Shown: positions 51,118 to 60,754, counted from the first letter of the stretch. The stretch is 64,000 nucleotides of DNA from Rathayibacter sp. Leaf185 (GCF_001423885.1 NZ_LMPP01000001.1:434001-498000); one strand, 5' to 3'. Notes: a model not told the origin generated them from the sequence alone. A program made the numbers and translations.

Positions 51118-51999
51118 TCACGCCGAGGCGGCGAGGGCCCCCGCGACGAGCGACTCGTCGAGGCGGTAGAACTCGCGCGCCGTGCCGCCCCAGAGGCGGG
51201 CCGAGTCGGCCTCGCTCCAGTCGGCGGTCACCTCGTGCAGCGCCGCCCAGACGCGGGCGTAGCCGCCGGCCGTGAGCGACACGGGCCAGTCGCCGCCGTA
51301 CATCAGCCGCTCGGCGCCGAAGCACGCGAGGGCGTGCTCGACGACGGGGACGAGCTGCCCGGTCGTCCACGAGGCGGCGTCCCGCGTCGCCGAGTAGAGG
51401 CCGGAGACCTTCGCGACGACGCGCGGATTCTCGGCGGCACGGGCGATCAGGGAGCGCCACGGCTCGTCGGAGCCGAGCCCGATCGGCGGCTTCGAGAGGT
51501 GGTCGATGACGATCGAGAGCTGCGGATGGCGCTCCGCCAGGACCGGCAGGTGCGCGAGGTGCCGCGGCAGCACCGCGACGTAGTCGAACGGGACGCCGGC
51601 CGCCTCGAGCACGCCGAGGCCCTCGTCGACGTCGGGCCGGAGGATCCAGTCGGGGTCGGGCTGGTCGTGGATCAGGTTCCGGACGCCGACCACGTGCAGG
51701 TCGCGCCGCAGCTCGGCGAGGCGGTCGTGCGCCTCCTGGGGCCGCTCGAGCGGGACGTACACCACGACGCCCGCGATCTCGGGGTTCGCCGCCGCCACCC
51801 GCAGCATCTCGTCGGTGTCGGCGGCCTCGTCGGCCGACTGCACCAGCACGGTCGCATCGACTCCCGCGGCCCGCAGCTGCGGGCGGAGCTCGTCGAAGAA
51901 GATCGAGCGGTCGATCTCGGGCAGGTCGGGGCCCAGCCAGTCGTAGCGGGCCTTCGTCCTGTCCCAGACGTGCTGGTGGGCGTCGACGACGAGGCTCAC
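51118..51999 (-). CDS. Amidohydrolase, likely L-fuconolactonase
   Basis: This 293-residue metal-dependent amidohydrolase of the fuconolactonase group has DAHQHVW (metal His pair), [33 protein letters not shown] and the terminal metal Asp in MYGGDWPVS. It opens L-fucono-lactone to L-fuconate. GTG 51997-51999 overlaps the dehydratase stop by 4 bases, placing lactonase directly after the enzyme that uses its product. Confidence 0.88.
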   Translation of the reverse strand: MSLVVDAHQHVWDRTKARYDWLGPDLPEIDRSIFFDELRPQLRAAGVDATVLVQSADEAADTDEMLRVAAANPEIAGVVVYVPLERPQEAHDRLAELRRDLHVVGVRNLIHDQPDPDWILRPDVDEGLGVLEAAGVPFDYVAVLPRHLAHLPVLAERHPQLSIVIDHLSKPPIGLGSDEPWRSLIARAAENPRVVAKVSGLYSATRDAASWTTGQLVPVVEHALACFGAERLMYGGDWPVSLTAGGYARVWAALHEVTADWSEADSARLWGGTAREFYRLDESLVAGALAASA

Positions 52000-53369
52000 G
52001 CGACTCCGACGCGGGTCGCGTGGGCCGAGTGCTCCTCGAGCGGCTCGACGGCCGCCGTGACGATCGGATGCGCGCGTCCCGCCCAGTAGCTGCCGGCGGG
52101 GAACGTGTACTCGTCGAGGGTCGACTCGAACATCTCGGCGCTGTAGCCCGGCGCTCCGGGCAGGCGGTAGGCGCCGTCCTCGACGATGCACGGCTCGACG
52201 AAGTGCTCGTGCAGGTGGTCGACGAACTCGGTGACGCGCCCCTCGAGACTGCCCGAGACGGCCACGTAGTCGAAGACCGAGAGGTGCTGCACCAGCTCGC
52301 ACAGCCCGACCCCGCCGGCGTGCGGGCAGACGGGGACCCCGAACTTCGCCGCCATCAGGTAGACCGCGACGATCTCGTTCACGCTGCCGAGCCGCGCGGC
52401 GTCGAGCTGGCAGAAGTCGAGCGCGCCGGCCTGGAACATCTGCTTGAAGAGCACCCGGTTCATCCCGTGCTCGCCCGAGGCCACGCCGATCGGCGCGACG
52501 GCCCGGCGCACGGCCGCATGCCCGAGCACGTCGTCCGGGCTCGTCGGCTCCTCGATCCACAGCGGGCGGAACTCGGCGAGAGACTGCACCCACTCGATCG
52601 CCTCCGGCACGTCCCAGACCTGGTTGGCGTCGATCATCAGGTCGGCGTCCCAGCCGATCACCTCGCGCGCGATGCCGAGACGGCGGTGGTCGTCGGCGCG
52701 GTCGGCGCCGACCTTGAGCTTGATGTGCCGGTAGCCCTGGTCGACCGCCTCCTGGCACAGGCGGCGCAGCTTGTCGTCGCTGTAGCCGAGCCAGCCGGCA
52801 GAGGTGGTGTAGCAGGGGTAGCCGTCGCGCTCGAGCTCGGCGATCCGCACGGCGCGGGTCGGCTCCTTGGCGCGGAGCAGCTCGAGCGCCTCGTCGCGCG
52901 TGAGGGCGTCCGAGAGGTAGCGCAGATCCGCCGCGTCGACGAGCTCCTCCGGGGTCATCTCGACCAGGAGGCGCCAGAGGGGCTTCCGGGCGACGCGGGC
53001 CGCGAGATCCCAGACCGCGTTCATCACGGCGGCCAGCGCGAGGTGGATGACGCCCTTGTCGGGCCCGAGCCAGCGCAGCTGCGAGTCGCTCTGCAGCGTG
53101 CGGTAGACCCCGCCCAGGTCGGTGACGAGCTCGCCGACGTCGCGCCCGATCAGGGGCGCGGCCCGCTGCAGGGCCGCCGCCACGCAGAGGTCGTTCCCGC
53201 GCCCGATGGTGAAGGTGAAGCCGAAACCCGACAGCTCGGGGTCGTCGGTGCGCAGGACGACGTAGGCGGCCGAGTAGTCGCCGTCCTTGTTCATCGCATC
53301 ACTGCCGTCGGCGCTGAGCGAGGTGGGGAACCTGACGTCGTAGGCGTCGACGGCGGTGATCGTGGTCAT
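51996..53369 (-). CDS. Enolase-superfamily dehydratase, likely L-fuconate dehydratase
   Basis: This 457-residue enzyme matches the fuconate dehydratase branch of the enolase superfamily: YRHIKLKVG (base Lys), [20 protein letters not shown] and [11 protein letters not shown] (three metal acids), and [13 protein letters not shown] (catalytic His). The capping domain residues [21 protein letters not shown] are typical. It removes water from L-fuconate to form 2-keto-3-deoxy-L-fuconate. The gene is overlapped by 4 bases on both sides. The start is ATG 53367-53369. Confidence 0.9.
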   Translation of the reverse strand: MTTITAVDAYDVRFPTSLSADGSDAMNKDGDYSAAYVVLRTDDPELSGFGFTFTIGRGNDLCVAAALQRAAPLIGRDVGELVTDLGGVYRTLQSDSQLRWLGPDKGVIHLALAAVMNAVWDLAARVARKPLWRLLVEMTPEELVDAADLRYLSDALTRDEALELLRAKEPTRAVRIAELERDGYPCYTTSAGWLGYSDDKLRRLCQEAVDQGYRHIKLKVGADRADDHRRLGIAREVIGWDADLMIDANQVWDVPEAIEWVQSLAEFRPLWIEEPTSPDDVLGHAAVRRAVAPIGVASGEHGMNRVLFKQMFQAGALDFCQLDAARLGSVNEIVAVYLMAAKFGVPVCPHAGGVGLCELVQHLSVFDYVAVSGSLEGRVTEFVDHLHEHFVEPCIVEDGAYRLPGAPGYSAEMFESTLDEYTFPAGSYWAGRAHPIVTAAVEPLEEHSAHATRVGVA

Positions 53370-54406
53370 GAGGTGAGTCCTCTCGAGATGGCGGTGGTGG
53401 CCGCGGAGCGCGGCCGGGTGCCGTGCACCTCCGGGCGCAGCAGCCCTGCGCGGGCGAGATCGGTCCAGAGCGCCTCGGGCACGTCGACCGACGCGCGGCG
53501 GGCGTTCTCGACGGCCTGGGCGCGGTCGCGCTGCCCGACGACGACCGAGACGACGGCCGGGTGGAGCCAGGGGAACGCGAGCGCCGCCTCCGGGAGCGTG
53601 ACCCCGTGGCTCTCGCAGATGTCGGCCAGCGCGTTCGCGCGGGCGATCAGGGCCGCGGGGGCGGAGTCGTAGTCGTACTTCGCGTCGGCCGGCGGGCGGT
53701 CGCGCGAGAGCAGGCCGGAGTTGTAGACGCCGGCGATCACGATCCCGACCCCGCGCTCCTCGGCGAGGGGCATCAGGTCGTCGAGCGCGTCCTGCTCGAG
53801 CAGCGAGTAGCGCCCGGCGAGCATGATCACGTCGATGTCGCACTCGGCCACGAAGCGGGCGGGCAGCGCCGACTGGTTCATGCCGGCGCCGACCGCGCCG
53901 ATCACGCCCTCGTCGCGCAGGGCGATCAGCGCGGGGAGCGCCTCCGCGATCACCTGGTCGCCGAAGTCGTCGGGATCGTGGACGTAGACGATGTCGATCC
54001 GGTCGAGGCCGAGGCGCTCGAGGCTGGCCTCGAGCGAGCGCTTCACGCCGTCGGCGCTGTAGTCGAGCCGGCGGACGGTCGCGGCGGGGACGGCGAAGCC
54101 CTCGGTGTCCTGCTGCTCGGCGCCGCGCGGGTCGGGGTTCGGTTCGAGGAGGCGCCCGACCTTGGTCGAGATCGTGAACTCGCTGCGGGGGCGGCCGCGC
54201 AGCAGGGCGCCGAGGCGGCGCTCGCTGAGCCCGAGTCCGTAGTGCGGGGCGGTGTCGAAGTAGCGGACCCCGGCCTCCCAGCTCGCCTCGAACGCTCCGG
54301 CGACCTCGTCGTCGCTGGTCGGCCGGTACAGGTTGCCGAACTGGGCCGTACCGAGGCCGAGGCCGGTGACGGGAACGCCGTCACCGACGGTGGTGATGCC
54401 GTGCAT
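53366..54406 (-). CDS. Aldo/keto reductase, likely L-fucose (D-threo-aldose) 1-dehydrogenase
   Basis: This 346-residue AKR resembles D-threo-aldose 1-dehydrogenases: [39 protein letters not shown] (catalytic Asp/Tyr), [11 protein letters not shown] (Lys), [11 protein letters not shown] (His). It would oxidise L-fucose to the lactone, the first pathway step. It is the first gene of a three-gene operon with dehydratase and lactonase. ATG 54404-54406 follows GGAGGATCC. The 79-base gap upstream holds the promoter. Confidence 0.87.
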   Translation of the reverse strand: MHGITTVGDGVPVTGLGLGTAQFGNLYRPTSDDEVAGAFEASWEAGVRYFDTAPHYGLGLSERRLGALLRGRPRSEFTISTKVGRLLEPNPDPRGAEQQDTEGFAVPAATVRRLDYSADGVKRSLEASLERLGLDRIDIVYVHDPDDFGDQVIAEALPALIALRDEGVIGAVGAGMNQSALPARFVAECDIDVIMLAGRYSLLEQDALDDLMPLAEERGVGIVIAGVYNSGLLSRDRPPADAKYDYDSAPAALIARANALADICESHGVTLPEAALAFPWLHPAVVSVVVGQRDRAQAVENARRASVDVPEALWTDLARAGLLRPEVHGTRPRSAATTAISRGLTS

Positions 54407-54485
54407 GGATCCTCCATGATCGCGAGAGATATGATGATTGAACACGCAAAGCGACACTTTCCGCAAGCTAGTGGCGAGTTCAGGC

Positions 54486-55703
54486 CTATTCAGCAGACAA
54501 GAGGCGATCGGCCTCCTCGACCGCGCGCGCGAGCCTCGGCGGGGCGTCCTCGCCGCTCCAGACGACGTCGTCGACGAGCCGGTTGAGCACCTGCACCAGC
54601 TCGGGCAGCTCGGGCACCATCGGCAGCGGGCGGGAGGCGCGGTGCGCCTCCTCGAACAGCGCCGACGTGCCCGAGACGGCCAGCACCCGCGGGTCGCGCC
54701 AGGTGTCGAGGCGCGTTCCGGAGGAGCCCGCCAGCGTCGTGCGCACATCGGCCTCGGCCGTCGCGAGCTCGCGCACCGCCGCCCAGGCGTCGCCGAGGGC
54801 CGGCGCGCCCGTCGTCACGGCGAGCGCCCAGAACGCGTTCACCACCGGCAGCGGTGAGCCGTCGGGCCTGGCGGGGGCGATGCCGACGCCGACCCTCCCC
54901 TCGACCGCGCTGCCCGGAGCCTGGGCCCGCTGCGCGTAGCCCGCCCAGTTGACCATCACGGCGATCCGCCCCTCGGCGAAGGCCGCGCCGCTGCCGACGC
55001 TGTCGAGCCCGTGAGCGTCCGGAGGCACGCGGCCGGCGACCACGAGATCGCGCAGCCAGGCGAGGGACGCGAGTCCCGGAGCGCCTCCGAACCCGGCCGA
55101 TCCGCGCTCGTCGAGCACATCGGCCCCGCGTATCCGGAGCTGCGTGACGAAGTCGTAGACGTTGTTGTGCCCGTCGGGGGCGCCGGCCAGCACCGTGCCC
55201 CAGAGCCCCTCGTCGGGTCGGGTGAACCAGGCCGCCTGGGCGTCGAACTCGTCCCAGCTGCGCGGAGGCGCCAGATCGTCCCCGGTCGCCGAGCGGTAGC
55301 CCTCGCGCTCGCGGGGCGCCCCGTAGAGATCGGTGCGCCAGACCAGCAGCGGAGGGCCGTCGTGGAAGGGGATCCCCCAGACCGAGCGGCCGCCGCGCGA
55401 CGGCACGTCGAACGAGACGACGTCGGTGAACGCGGGCGACCACGCCTCGGGCCAGCCGTCGATCGGTGCGTCGTCGAGCAGGTCGTCGAGGGGGCGCACG
55501 GCTCCGCTCTCGGCCAGCCGGGGCAGCCAGTCGGCGGGGACGAGGACCAGGTCGGCGCTGCCGTCGACGCAGACGTCGGTCTCGAAGAGGGCGTGCTCGA
55601 GCTCGGGGAGCCCGATCCAGTGCTCGTCGAGCCCGAGATCCTCCTGAGCGCGGATCGACGCCTGGAAGCCGTCGCCCGAGCGGCCCCAGAAGGAGGCGGT
55701 CAT
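54486..55703 (-). CDS. Solute-binding-protein-like protein without export signal
   Basis: This 405-residue protein has the features of carbohydrate ABC substrate-binding proteins: SADLVLVPADWLPRLAESGAVRPLDDLL, WGIPFHDGPPLLVWRTDLYG, GRIAVMVNWAGYA, VVNAFWALAVTTGAPALGDAWA. The chain begins MTASFWGRSGDGFQ with no signal peptide or lipobox. The ATG at 55701-55703 overlaps the aldolase-kinase stop by 4 bases, so the start is supported and the protein should stay in the cytoplasm. It is the last gene of the sugar-acid operon. It may be an intracellular ligand sensor or storage protein; that is inference. Confidence 0.78.
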   Translation of the reverse strand: MTASFWGRSGDGFQASIRAQEDLGLDEHWIGLPELEHALFETDVCVDGSADLVLVPADWLPRLAESGAVRPLDDLLDDAPIDGWPEAWSPAFTDVVSFDVPSRGGRSVWGIPFHDGPPLLVWRTDLYGAPREREGYRSATGDDLAPPRSWDEFDAQAAWFTRPDEGLWGTVLAGAPDGHNNVYDFVTQLRIRGADVLDERGSAGFGGAPGLASLAWLRDLVVAGRVPPDAHGLDSVGSGAAFAEGRIAVMVNWAGYAQRAQAPGSAVEGRVGVGIAPARPDGSPLPVVNAFWALAVTTGAPALGDAWAAVRELATAEADVRTTLAGSSGTRLDTWRDPRVLAVSGTSALFEEAHRASRPLPMVPELPELVQVLNRLVDDVVWSGEDAPPRLARAVEEADRLLSAE

Positions 55704-57328
55704 CGCTGCACCGGCTCGCTCGCCGTCAGCAGCGCCAGATCGGAGCGCCGCGGCAGGCCCTCCCAGTCGCCCGGAGCGAGGCACTGGAACGCGCCCACCG
55801 TCACCGCGGTCCCGAGGCAGTCCTCGGGCGGCAGGCCCTGCACGTACTCGGCGAGGTACCCGGCGACGAAGGCGTCGCCCGCACCGACCGTGTCGACCGC
55901 CGTGATCGGCAGGGCGGCCCGGCGCAGCTCCGCCCCGTCGACCACCGCGACGCAGCCGGCCGGGCCGAGCTTCACGACGGCGTGGCGCGGACCGAGGTCG
56001 GCGAGGGCGTGGGCGAGACCGAGCGGGTCGAGGCGGTGCGCATCCTTCTCGGCGCCGACCAGCAGCCGCGCCTCGTCCTCCCCCGCGAACACCAGGGTCG
56101 CCGCGCGCGCGACCTCGCGGTAGGCCTCGGCGGCGTCCCTCCCCCGCCAGAGCGTGGGGCGGTGGTTGACGTCGAACGAGACCGGGACTCCGGCCTCGAC
56201 GGCGAGGCGCACGGCCTCGAGCGCGGCCTCGCGCGCCGACTCCGACAGCGCGAGCGTGATCCCGGTCACGTGCAGGCAGGAGGCGCGGCGGACGAGATCG
56301 GCGGGGACGTCGGCGGGGCGGAGAGTGCTGCCCGCGCTGGCGCGCCGGTGGTAGGTGACGCGGGCGGTCGCCGGAGTCGGCCGCTCCTTGATCATCAGCG
56401 CGGTCGGCGCCTCGGCGTCGCGGCGGACGACCAGGTCGACGCCCTCGCCCCGCAGCTCGCGGAGCACCCGCTCGCCCGCGCTGTCGGCACCGAGCACACC
56501 GATCCAGGTCGCCTCGGCTCCGAGCCGCACGAGCGCGATCGCGACGTTCGACTCCGCGCCGCCGATCCCGACGTCGACGCTGCCGGCGTGCGCGAGCGAT
56601 CCGTGGGTGTGGAAGAGGGCGAGGGTCTCGCCGAGGGTGACGATGGGGCCGGCGGGCACGCGCGGCTCGACGGGCGTTCCGGCGGTGCTCTCGACCTCGG
56701 GACGTCGCACGCGCTCGAGTGCGGCCCGGGCGGTCTCCGCGAGCGCGGAGGCGTCGCCCGCGGCGATGTCGGCCCGCGACGCGAGCCAGCTGGCGCCGAC
56801 CGCGAGCACGAGCGGACTCGCGAGCAGCAGTCGCGCCTCCTCGACACCCACCCCGCCGCTCGGGAAGAAGCGGACGCCCGGGAATGGGCCGGCCAGCGCC
56901 TCCAGTGCGGGCAGGCCGCCCAGCACCGAGGACGGGAAGAACTTGAGCACCGAGAGCCCGAGGCCCACCGCGCGCTGGAGCTCGCTCGCCGTCGCGATGC
57001 CGGGCAGCGGGAGCACGCCGAGGGCGAGGCAGCGCTCGACGAGGCCGTCGTCGAGTCCGGGGCTGACGACGAACCGCGCTCCCGCCTCGACCACCCGGTC
57101 GACCTGCTCGAGCGTGAGGACGGTGCCGGCCCCGACGACGAGGTCACCGCGGAGGGCGAGGCGCCGCAGCGCCTCCAGCCCCGCCTCGGTGCGGAGGGTC
57201 ACCTCGACGGCGACGACGCCCGCCGCCACGAGGGCGTCACCCAGCGCGTCGGCGCGCTCGGCGTCGTCGATCACGACGACGGGCACGACGCCCGAGCGGG
57301 CCAGCGCGTCGATCGTCGCGTCGCTCAC
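55700..57328 (-). CDS. Fused KDPG/KHG aldolase and 2-keto-3-deoxysugar-acid kinase
   Basis: This 542-residue two-domain enzyme has, at residues about 1-205, an Eda-type class I aldolase (VEVTLRTEAG with Glu, VGAGTVL, Schiff-base Lys in LKFFPSS, FFPSGGV). Residues about 225-535 are a PfkB-family kinase (IGGAESNVAIALVRLG, GVLGADSAGERV, DTVGAGDAFVAGYL with the catalytic Asp). The kinase would phosphorylate 2-keto-3-deoxygluconate-like acids and the aldolase would then split the product to pyruvate and a triose phosphate, two consecutive steps on one chain. GTG 57326-57328 overlaps the SDR stop by 4 bases. Confidence 0.9.
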   Translation of the reverse strand: MSDATIDALARSGVVPVVVIDDAERADALGDALVAAGVVAVEVTLRTEAGLEALRRLALRGDLVVGAGTVLTLEQVDRVVEAGARFVVSPGLDDGLVERCLALGVLPLPGIATASELQRAVGLGLSVLKFFPSSVLGGLPALEALAGPFPGVRFFPSGGVGVEEARLLLASPLVLAVGASWLASRADIAAGDASALAETARAALERVRRPEVESTAGTPVEPRVPAGPIVTLGETLALFHTHGSLAHAGSVDVGIGGAESNVAIALVRLGAEATWIGVLGADSAGERVLRELRGEGVDLVVRRDAEAPTALMIKERPTPATARVTYHRRASAGSTLRPADVPADLVRRASCLHVTGITLALSESAREAALEAVRLAVEAGVPVSFDVNHRPTLWRGRDAAEAYREVARAATLVFAGEDEARLLVGAEKDAHRLDPLGLAHALADLGPRHAVVKLGPAGCVAVVDGAELRRAALPITAVDTVGAGDAFVAGYLAEYVQGLPPEDCLGTAVTVGAFQCLAPGDWEGLPRRSDLALLTASEPVQR

Positions 57329-58089
57329 CGGCCGAGCCACCCTCCGTCGACCGGCAGCGTGATGCCCGTGACGTAGGCGGAGGCGTCGCTCGCGAGGAAC
57401 ACGGCCGCGCCGCCGAGATCCTCCGCAGCCCCCCACCGTCCGGCGGGGATGCGCTCGAGGATCGACCGCGAGCGATCGGCGTCGCCCTGCAGCGCCGCGG
57501 TGTTGTCGGTCGCGATGTACCCGGGAGCGATCGCGTTCACGCGCACGCCGCGCGCCGACCACTCGTTCGAGAGCGCCTTGACCAGCCCCGCGACCGCCGA
57601 CTTCGAGGCCGTGTAGCCCGGGACGGTGATGCCGCCCTGGAAGCTCAGCAGCGACGCGGTGAACACGATCGAGCCCCGGCCGCGGGCGAGCATCGGCCCC
57701 GCCAGCGCCTGGGTGAGCGCGAACGGGCCCGAGAGGTTGACCTCGAGCACACGGTCCCAGAGCTCGAGCGGGTGATCGGCGGCGGGCACGCGCTCGATGG
57801 TGCCGGCGTTGTTCAGGAGGACGTCGATCGGCCGGTCGAGGCCGTTCAGGGCGGCGCCGAGGGCGAGGGTCGCCTCGCGGTCGGCGAAGTCGCAGGCGAG
57901 GCCGGTGAACTCCCGCCCCGCGGCGCGCACCCGCTCGCCGACCTCTCCCCCGTCGGGCGTCATCGCGGCGCTGACCCCGACGACGTCGGCTCCGGCGCGC
58001 GCGAGCGACTCGGCCATCGCGAGGCCGATCCCCCTCCGCGCCCCGGTGACGACGGCGAGGCGGCCGGTGAGGTCGAACGGGCCGCTCAT
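57325..58089 (-). CDS. SDR oxidoreductase (KduD-like)
   Basis: This 254-residue SDR resembles 2-dehydro-3-deoxy-D-gluconate 5-dehydrogenase (KduD): TGARRGIG, NNAGTIERVPAADHPLELWDRVLEVNL, catalytic Ser/Tyr/Lys in VFTASLLSFQGGITVPGYTASK, NAIAPGYIATDNT and the end GGWLGR. KduD makes 2-keto-3-deoxygluconate, the substrate of the kinase domain encoded next. It overlaps the aldolase-kinase by 4 bases and the upstream alcohol dehydrogenase by 1 base (TGATG). Confidence 0.87.
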   Translation of the reverse strand: MSGPFDLTGRLAVVTGARRGIGLAMAESLARAGADVVGVSAAMTPDGGEVGERVRAAGREFTGLACDFADREATLALGAALNGLDRPIDVLLNNAGTIERVPAADHPLELWDRVLEVNLSGPFALTQALAGPMLARGRGSIVFTASLLSFQGGITVPGYTASKSAVAGLVKALSNEWSARGVRVNAIAPGYIATDNTAALQGDADRSRSILERIPAGRWGAAEDLGGAAVFLASDASAYVTGITLPVDGGWLGR

Positions 58090-59114
58090 CAGGCGCTCGT
58101 TCCGGAGACGTCGATCAGGATCTTCATCGCCTGGCCGTCATCGAGGGCGGTGAACGCCTCCTGCACCGCGTCGAGAGGCTCGATGCGGGTGATCAGGAGC
58201 TCGGCGGGCACGACGCCGCGCGCGACGAGCTCGACGGCGGTCTCGAAGTCCGGGCGCTCGTAGACGCGCGCGCCGATCAGGGTGAGCTCGCGCCAGAACA
58301 CGCGCTGCAGGTCGATCGGGCGCGGCTCGGGGTGGATGGCGACCACGACGACGCGGCCGCGGACTCGGGCGAGCGAGGTGGCGCCGAGGACGGCGGCCGC
58401 CGCTCCCGAGACCTCGAACACCACGTCGGCGCCGGCGCCGCCCGTCCAGCTGTCGACCCACTCGACCTGGTCGACGGCCCGCGGGTCGAGCACCTCGAAG
58501 CCGAGCTCGGCGACGGCGGCGCGGCGGGTGGCGTCGAGCTCGATGACGACCACGTCGCCGCCGAACTCGCGGGCGGTGGTGGCGATGAGGACGCCGATCG
58601 GTCCTCCGCCGATGACGACGGCCTTCTCGCCGGGCACGAGACCCGAGCGGCGCACATCGTGGACCGAGACGGCGACCGGCTCGACGAGCGCGGCGTGGTC
58701 GAGGCGCAGCCCCTTGGGGAGGCGCACGAGCGTGCGGGCGGGCACGCTCCAGTACTGCTGCAGCGCGCCGGGCGAGTCGATCCCGATGAAGTCGAGGTTC
58801 TGGCAGATGTGCTCGTTGCCCGCGAGGCAGGCGGGGCAGGTGCCGTCCCAGTCGAGCGGCATCACGGTGACGCGGTCGCCGACCGCCCAGCCGTCGACGC
58901 CCTCGCCGAGGGCCGAGATCGTGCCGCTCATCTCATGACCGATGACGGCGTCCTGGGCGACGCGGCCGTCCATCGAGCCGTGGAAGATGTGCAGATCGGT
59001 GCCGCAGAGGCCGACGAAGCCGACCTCGATCTCGACGGATCCGGGCGCCGGAGCATAGCGGGGCTCCTCGGCCACCGCGAAGCTGCGGTCTCTCCTGTAC
59101 TGGACGGTGCGCAC
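58089..59114 (-). CDS. Zinc-dependent alcohol dehydrogenase (sugar-acid/polyol type)
   Basis: This 341-residue medium-chain dehydrogenase has the catalytic zinc site GLCGTDLHIFHG and GHEMSG, the structural zinc cysteines CPACLAGNEHIC, and the NAD fold VIGGGPIGVLIATTARE. It is close to L-threonine/L-galactonate dehydrogenase-type enzymes; the substrate is not assigned. GTG 59112-59114 has the strong ribosome site AAGGAG at good distance, better than the ATG at 59139-59141, so the shorter start is chosen. It is the first gene of the operon through 54486. Confidence 0.87.
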   Translation of the reverse strand: MRTVQYRRDRSFAVAEEPRYAPAPGSVEIEVGFVGLCGTDLHIFHGSMDGRVAQDAVIGHEMSGTISALGEGVDGWAVGDRVTVMPLDWDGTCPACLAGNEHICQNLDFIGIDSPGALQQYWSVPARTLVRLPKGLRLDHAALVEPVAVSVHDVRRSGLVPGEKAVVIGGGPIGVLIATTAREFGGDVVVIELDATRRAAVAELGFEVLDPRAVDQVEWVDSWTGGAGADVVFEVSGAAAAVLGATSLARVRGRVVVVAIHPEPRPIDLQRVFWRELTLIGARVYERPDFETAVELVARGVVPAELLITRIEPLDAVQEAFTALDDGQAMKILIDVSGTSA

Positions 59115-59234
59115 GCTGTCTCCTTCGACGGGCCGATTCATATTACGTATCAGCCTATATCGCCGTCGAGCGCACGCAAAAGCCGCCCCTGTCTCCGAAT
59201 GCTCATATCTTTGCCGCGATAGGACGGCGGCGGG
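59115..59234 (-). promoter_or_regulatory. Promoter region of the sugar-acid operon
   Basis: This spacer contains the AT-rich stretch around 59139-59160, unusual in this genome. Read on the minus strand it holds CTGATACGTAATATG, in which TAATAT could be a -10. TGATACGTAATA is a near-palindrome centred on TACGTA, a plausible repressor site. It should drive the genes from 59114 down to 54486. Confidence 0.4.
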
Positions 59235-59849
59235 TCAAGCAGAGGCGTGCTCGCGCGCCGCGACGCGGGACTTCGCCGACCAGAAGCGCATCAGCGCGCC
59301 GGCCAGCAGCGAGCCCGCTGCGCCCGCGGCGAGGTCGCCGAGGGTGTCCTCGTAGCCGACGAAGATCGACGCGTCGACGAAGCGGTGCCCCGCCCACTCG
59401 CCCCACTCCCACAGCACGCCCGCCGTCGTCCCGAAGCAGGCGCAGAGCACGATCGCCGGAGCGAGCGGGCCCCGGTCGCCGACGACCGCGGTCACGACCC
59501 CGGCGCGCGCCGCGACGATGTACGCCACCGCCGCGACCAGCCCGTTCAGCACGAAGTGCACGACGAGATCCCATGACGCCCACGCCTGGTACAGATCGAG
59601 CACGCTGCTCCAGGAGGCGACCAGCAGCGCGACGCCGAACGCCGCGTCGAGCGCGGGGCGGATCCCGAGGAAGCGCGGGATCACGAGCCCGATCGCCGCG
59701 AGGGCGAAGACCATCACGTCGACGAAGCCCCAGCCGATCCCGGCCGCCACCATGCTCGCGACGCCGGCCATCCGCACCCCGTCGGCGAACCACTCGCCCC
59801 GCGTGCGCGGCGGAGCGAGGAACGTCTCAACGAGGACGACGCCCCTCAC
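59235..59849 (-). CDS. Hypothetical membrane protein
   Basis: This 204-residue protein has about six hydrophobic helices. Conserved-looking polar residues lie inside or near membrane segments: LDLYQAWASWDLVVHFVLNG, GVLWEWGEWAGHRF, GYEDTLGDLAAGAAGSLL. The WEWGEW/GYEDTLGDL pattern occurs in a family of actinobacterial membrane proteins (DUF2238-like) of unknown function. GTG 59847-59849 overlaps the endonuclease-family stop by 4 bases, so they are coupled. Confidence 0.7.
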   Translation of the reverse strand: MRGVVLVETFLAPPRTRGEWFADGVRMAGVASMVAAGIGWGFVDVMVFALAAIGLVIPRFLGIRPALDAAFGVALLVASWSSVLDLYQAWASWDLVVHFVLNGLVAAVAYIVAARAGVVTAVVGDRGPLAPAIVLCACFGTTAGVLWEWGEWAGHRFVDASIFVGYEDTLGDLAAGAAGSLLAGALMRFWSAKSRVAAREHASA

Positions 59850-60676
59850 GATGAGGTGAAGCGCAGCAGCGCCTGGACCGGCTCGTGATCGGAGGCGGCC
59901 GCTCCGTCGTAGCGGACCGCGTTGATCCCCGTGGCGACGACCTCGAACGCACTCGCGCTCTGGACGAGCCAGTCGATGCGGCGTCCCGGCTTCGGCGGGC
60001 GGTAGTTCGAGTAGGTGCCCCAGGAGGGGGTGAGGTGGCGGCCCGCGACGACCCACGAGTCGGCGAGTCCGGCCCGGTCGAGGAGCGCGCGGTACGGAGC
60101 CGTCCCGGCGTCGGTGTTCGCGTCACCCATCACGATCGCGGGCCGGCCCAGTGCGAGCACCCGCTCGGCGAGCAGCTCGGCCGAGCGCAGCCGCGAGCGC
60201 CGCGAGAGGTGGTCGAAGTGGGTGGCGACGACGGTCAGATCGCGGTTGGTGCCGTAGTCGGTGAGCTCGGCGATCACGGCCGTGCGCGGGATGCGGTTGC
60301 CCCAGCTGCGCGAGCCGGCGACATCCGGCGTGTCGGACAGGGCGATCTGCGACCAGTCGCGCACGGCGAACCGGCGGCGATCGACGTACAGCATCACGCG
60401 CTCGCCGCCCCGATCGGCGTCGCGGCCGAAGCCCATCCCCTCGAACGACGCTCCGAGCGACTCGTGCACGAACGCGGCCTGGTCGGGCAGCGCCTCCTGG
60501 ACGGCGAGGATCGAGGGCTGCTCGGCCTCGAGCAGGCGGCGGATCAGTGGACGGCGGCGATCCCACAGGTCGACCGAGCGCGAGGTGAGCCGCGGCATCC
60601 TCCGCCGGATGTTGTACGTCATCACGTGCAGCCCGGGCGCCTCGGTCCGGCCGATCAGAGGCGTCGGGACGGTCAT
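59846..60676 (-). CDS. Endonuclease/exonuclease/phosphatase-family protein
   Basis: This 276-residue protein has the DNase I-like fold: VMTYNIRRRMP, ILAVQEALPDQ (metal Glu), VVATHFDHLSRRSR (His), VMGDANTDAG (Asp/Asn) and AASDHEPVQALL (terminal Asp-His). Members cleave phosphodiesters or sphingomyelin/inositol phosphates. No signal peptide, so it is probably cytoplasmic. The start is ATG 60674-60676. Confidence 0.85.
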   Translation of the reverse strand: MTVPTPLIGRTEAPGLHVMTYNIRRRMPRLTSRSVDLWDRRRPLIRRLLEAEQPSILAVQEALPDQAAFVHESLGASFEGMGFGRDADRGGERVMLYVDRRRFAVRDWSQIALSDTPDVAGSRSWGNRIPRTAVIAELTDYGTNRDLTVVATHFDHLSRRSRLRSAELLAERVLALGRPAIVMGDANTDAGTAPYRALLDRAGLADSWVVAGRHLTPSWGTYSNYRPPKPGRRIDWLVQSASAFEVVATGINAVRYDGAAASDHEPVQALLRFTSS

Positions 60677-60754
60677 GCTCCCACCCTAAACGGGTGCCGT
60701 CCAGTCACGAGGAGGCTTGCGGTGGCGGGCGCGCGCGGTCCTACGCTTCGAGAC

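Noticed and set aside
40125-59114. Fucose island as a recently acquired mobile element
   Set aside because: No integrase, transposase, tRNA junction or flanking direct repeats; codon use and GC look like the surroundings.
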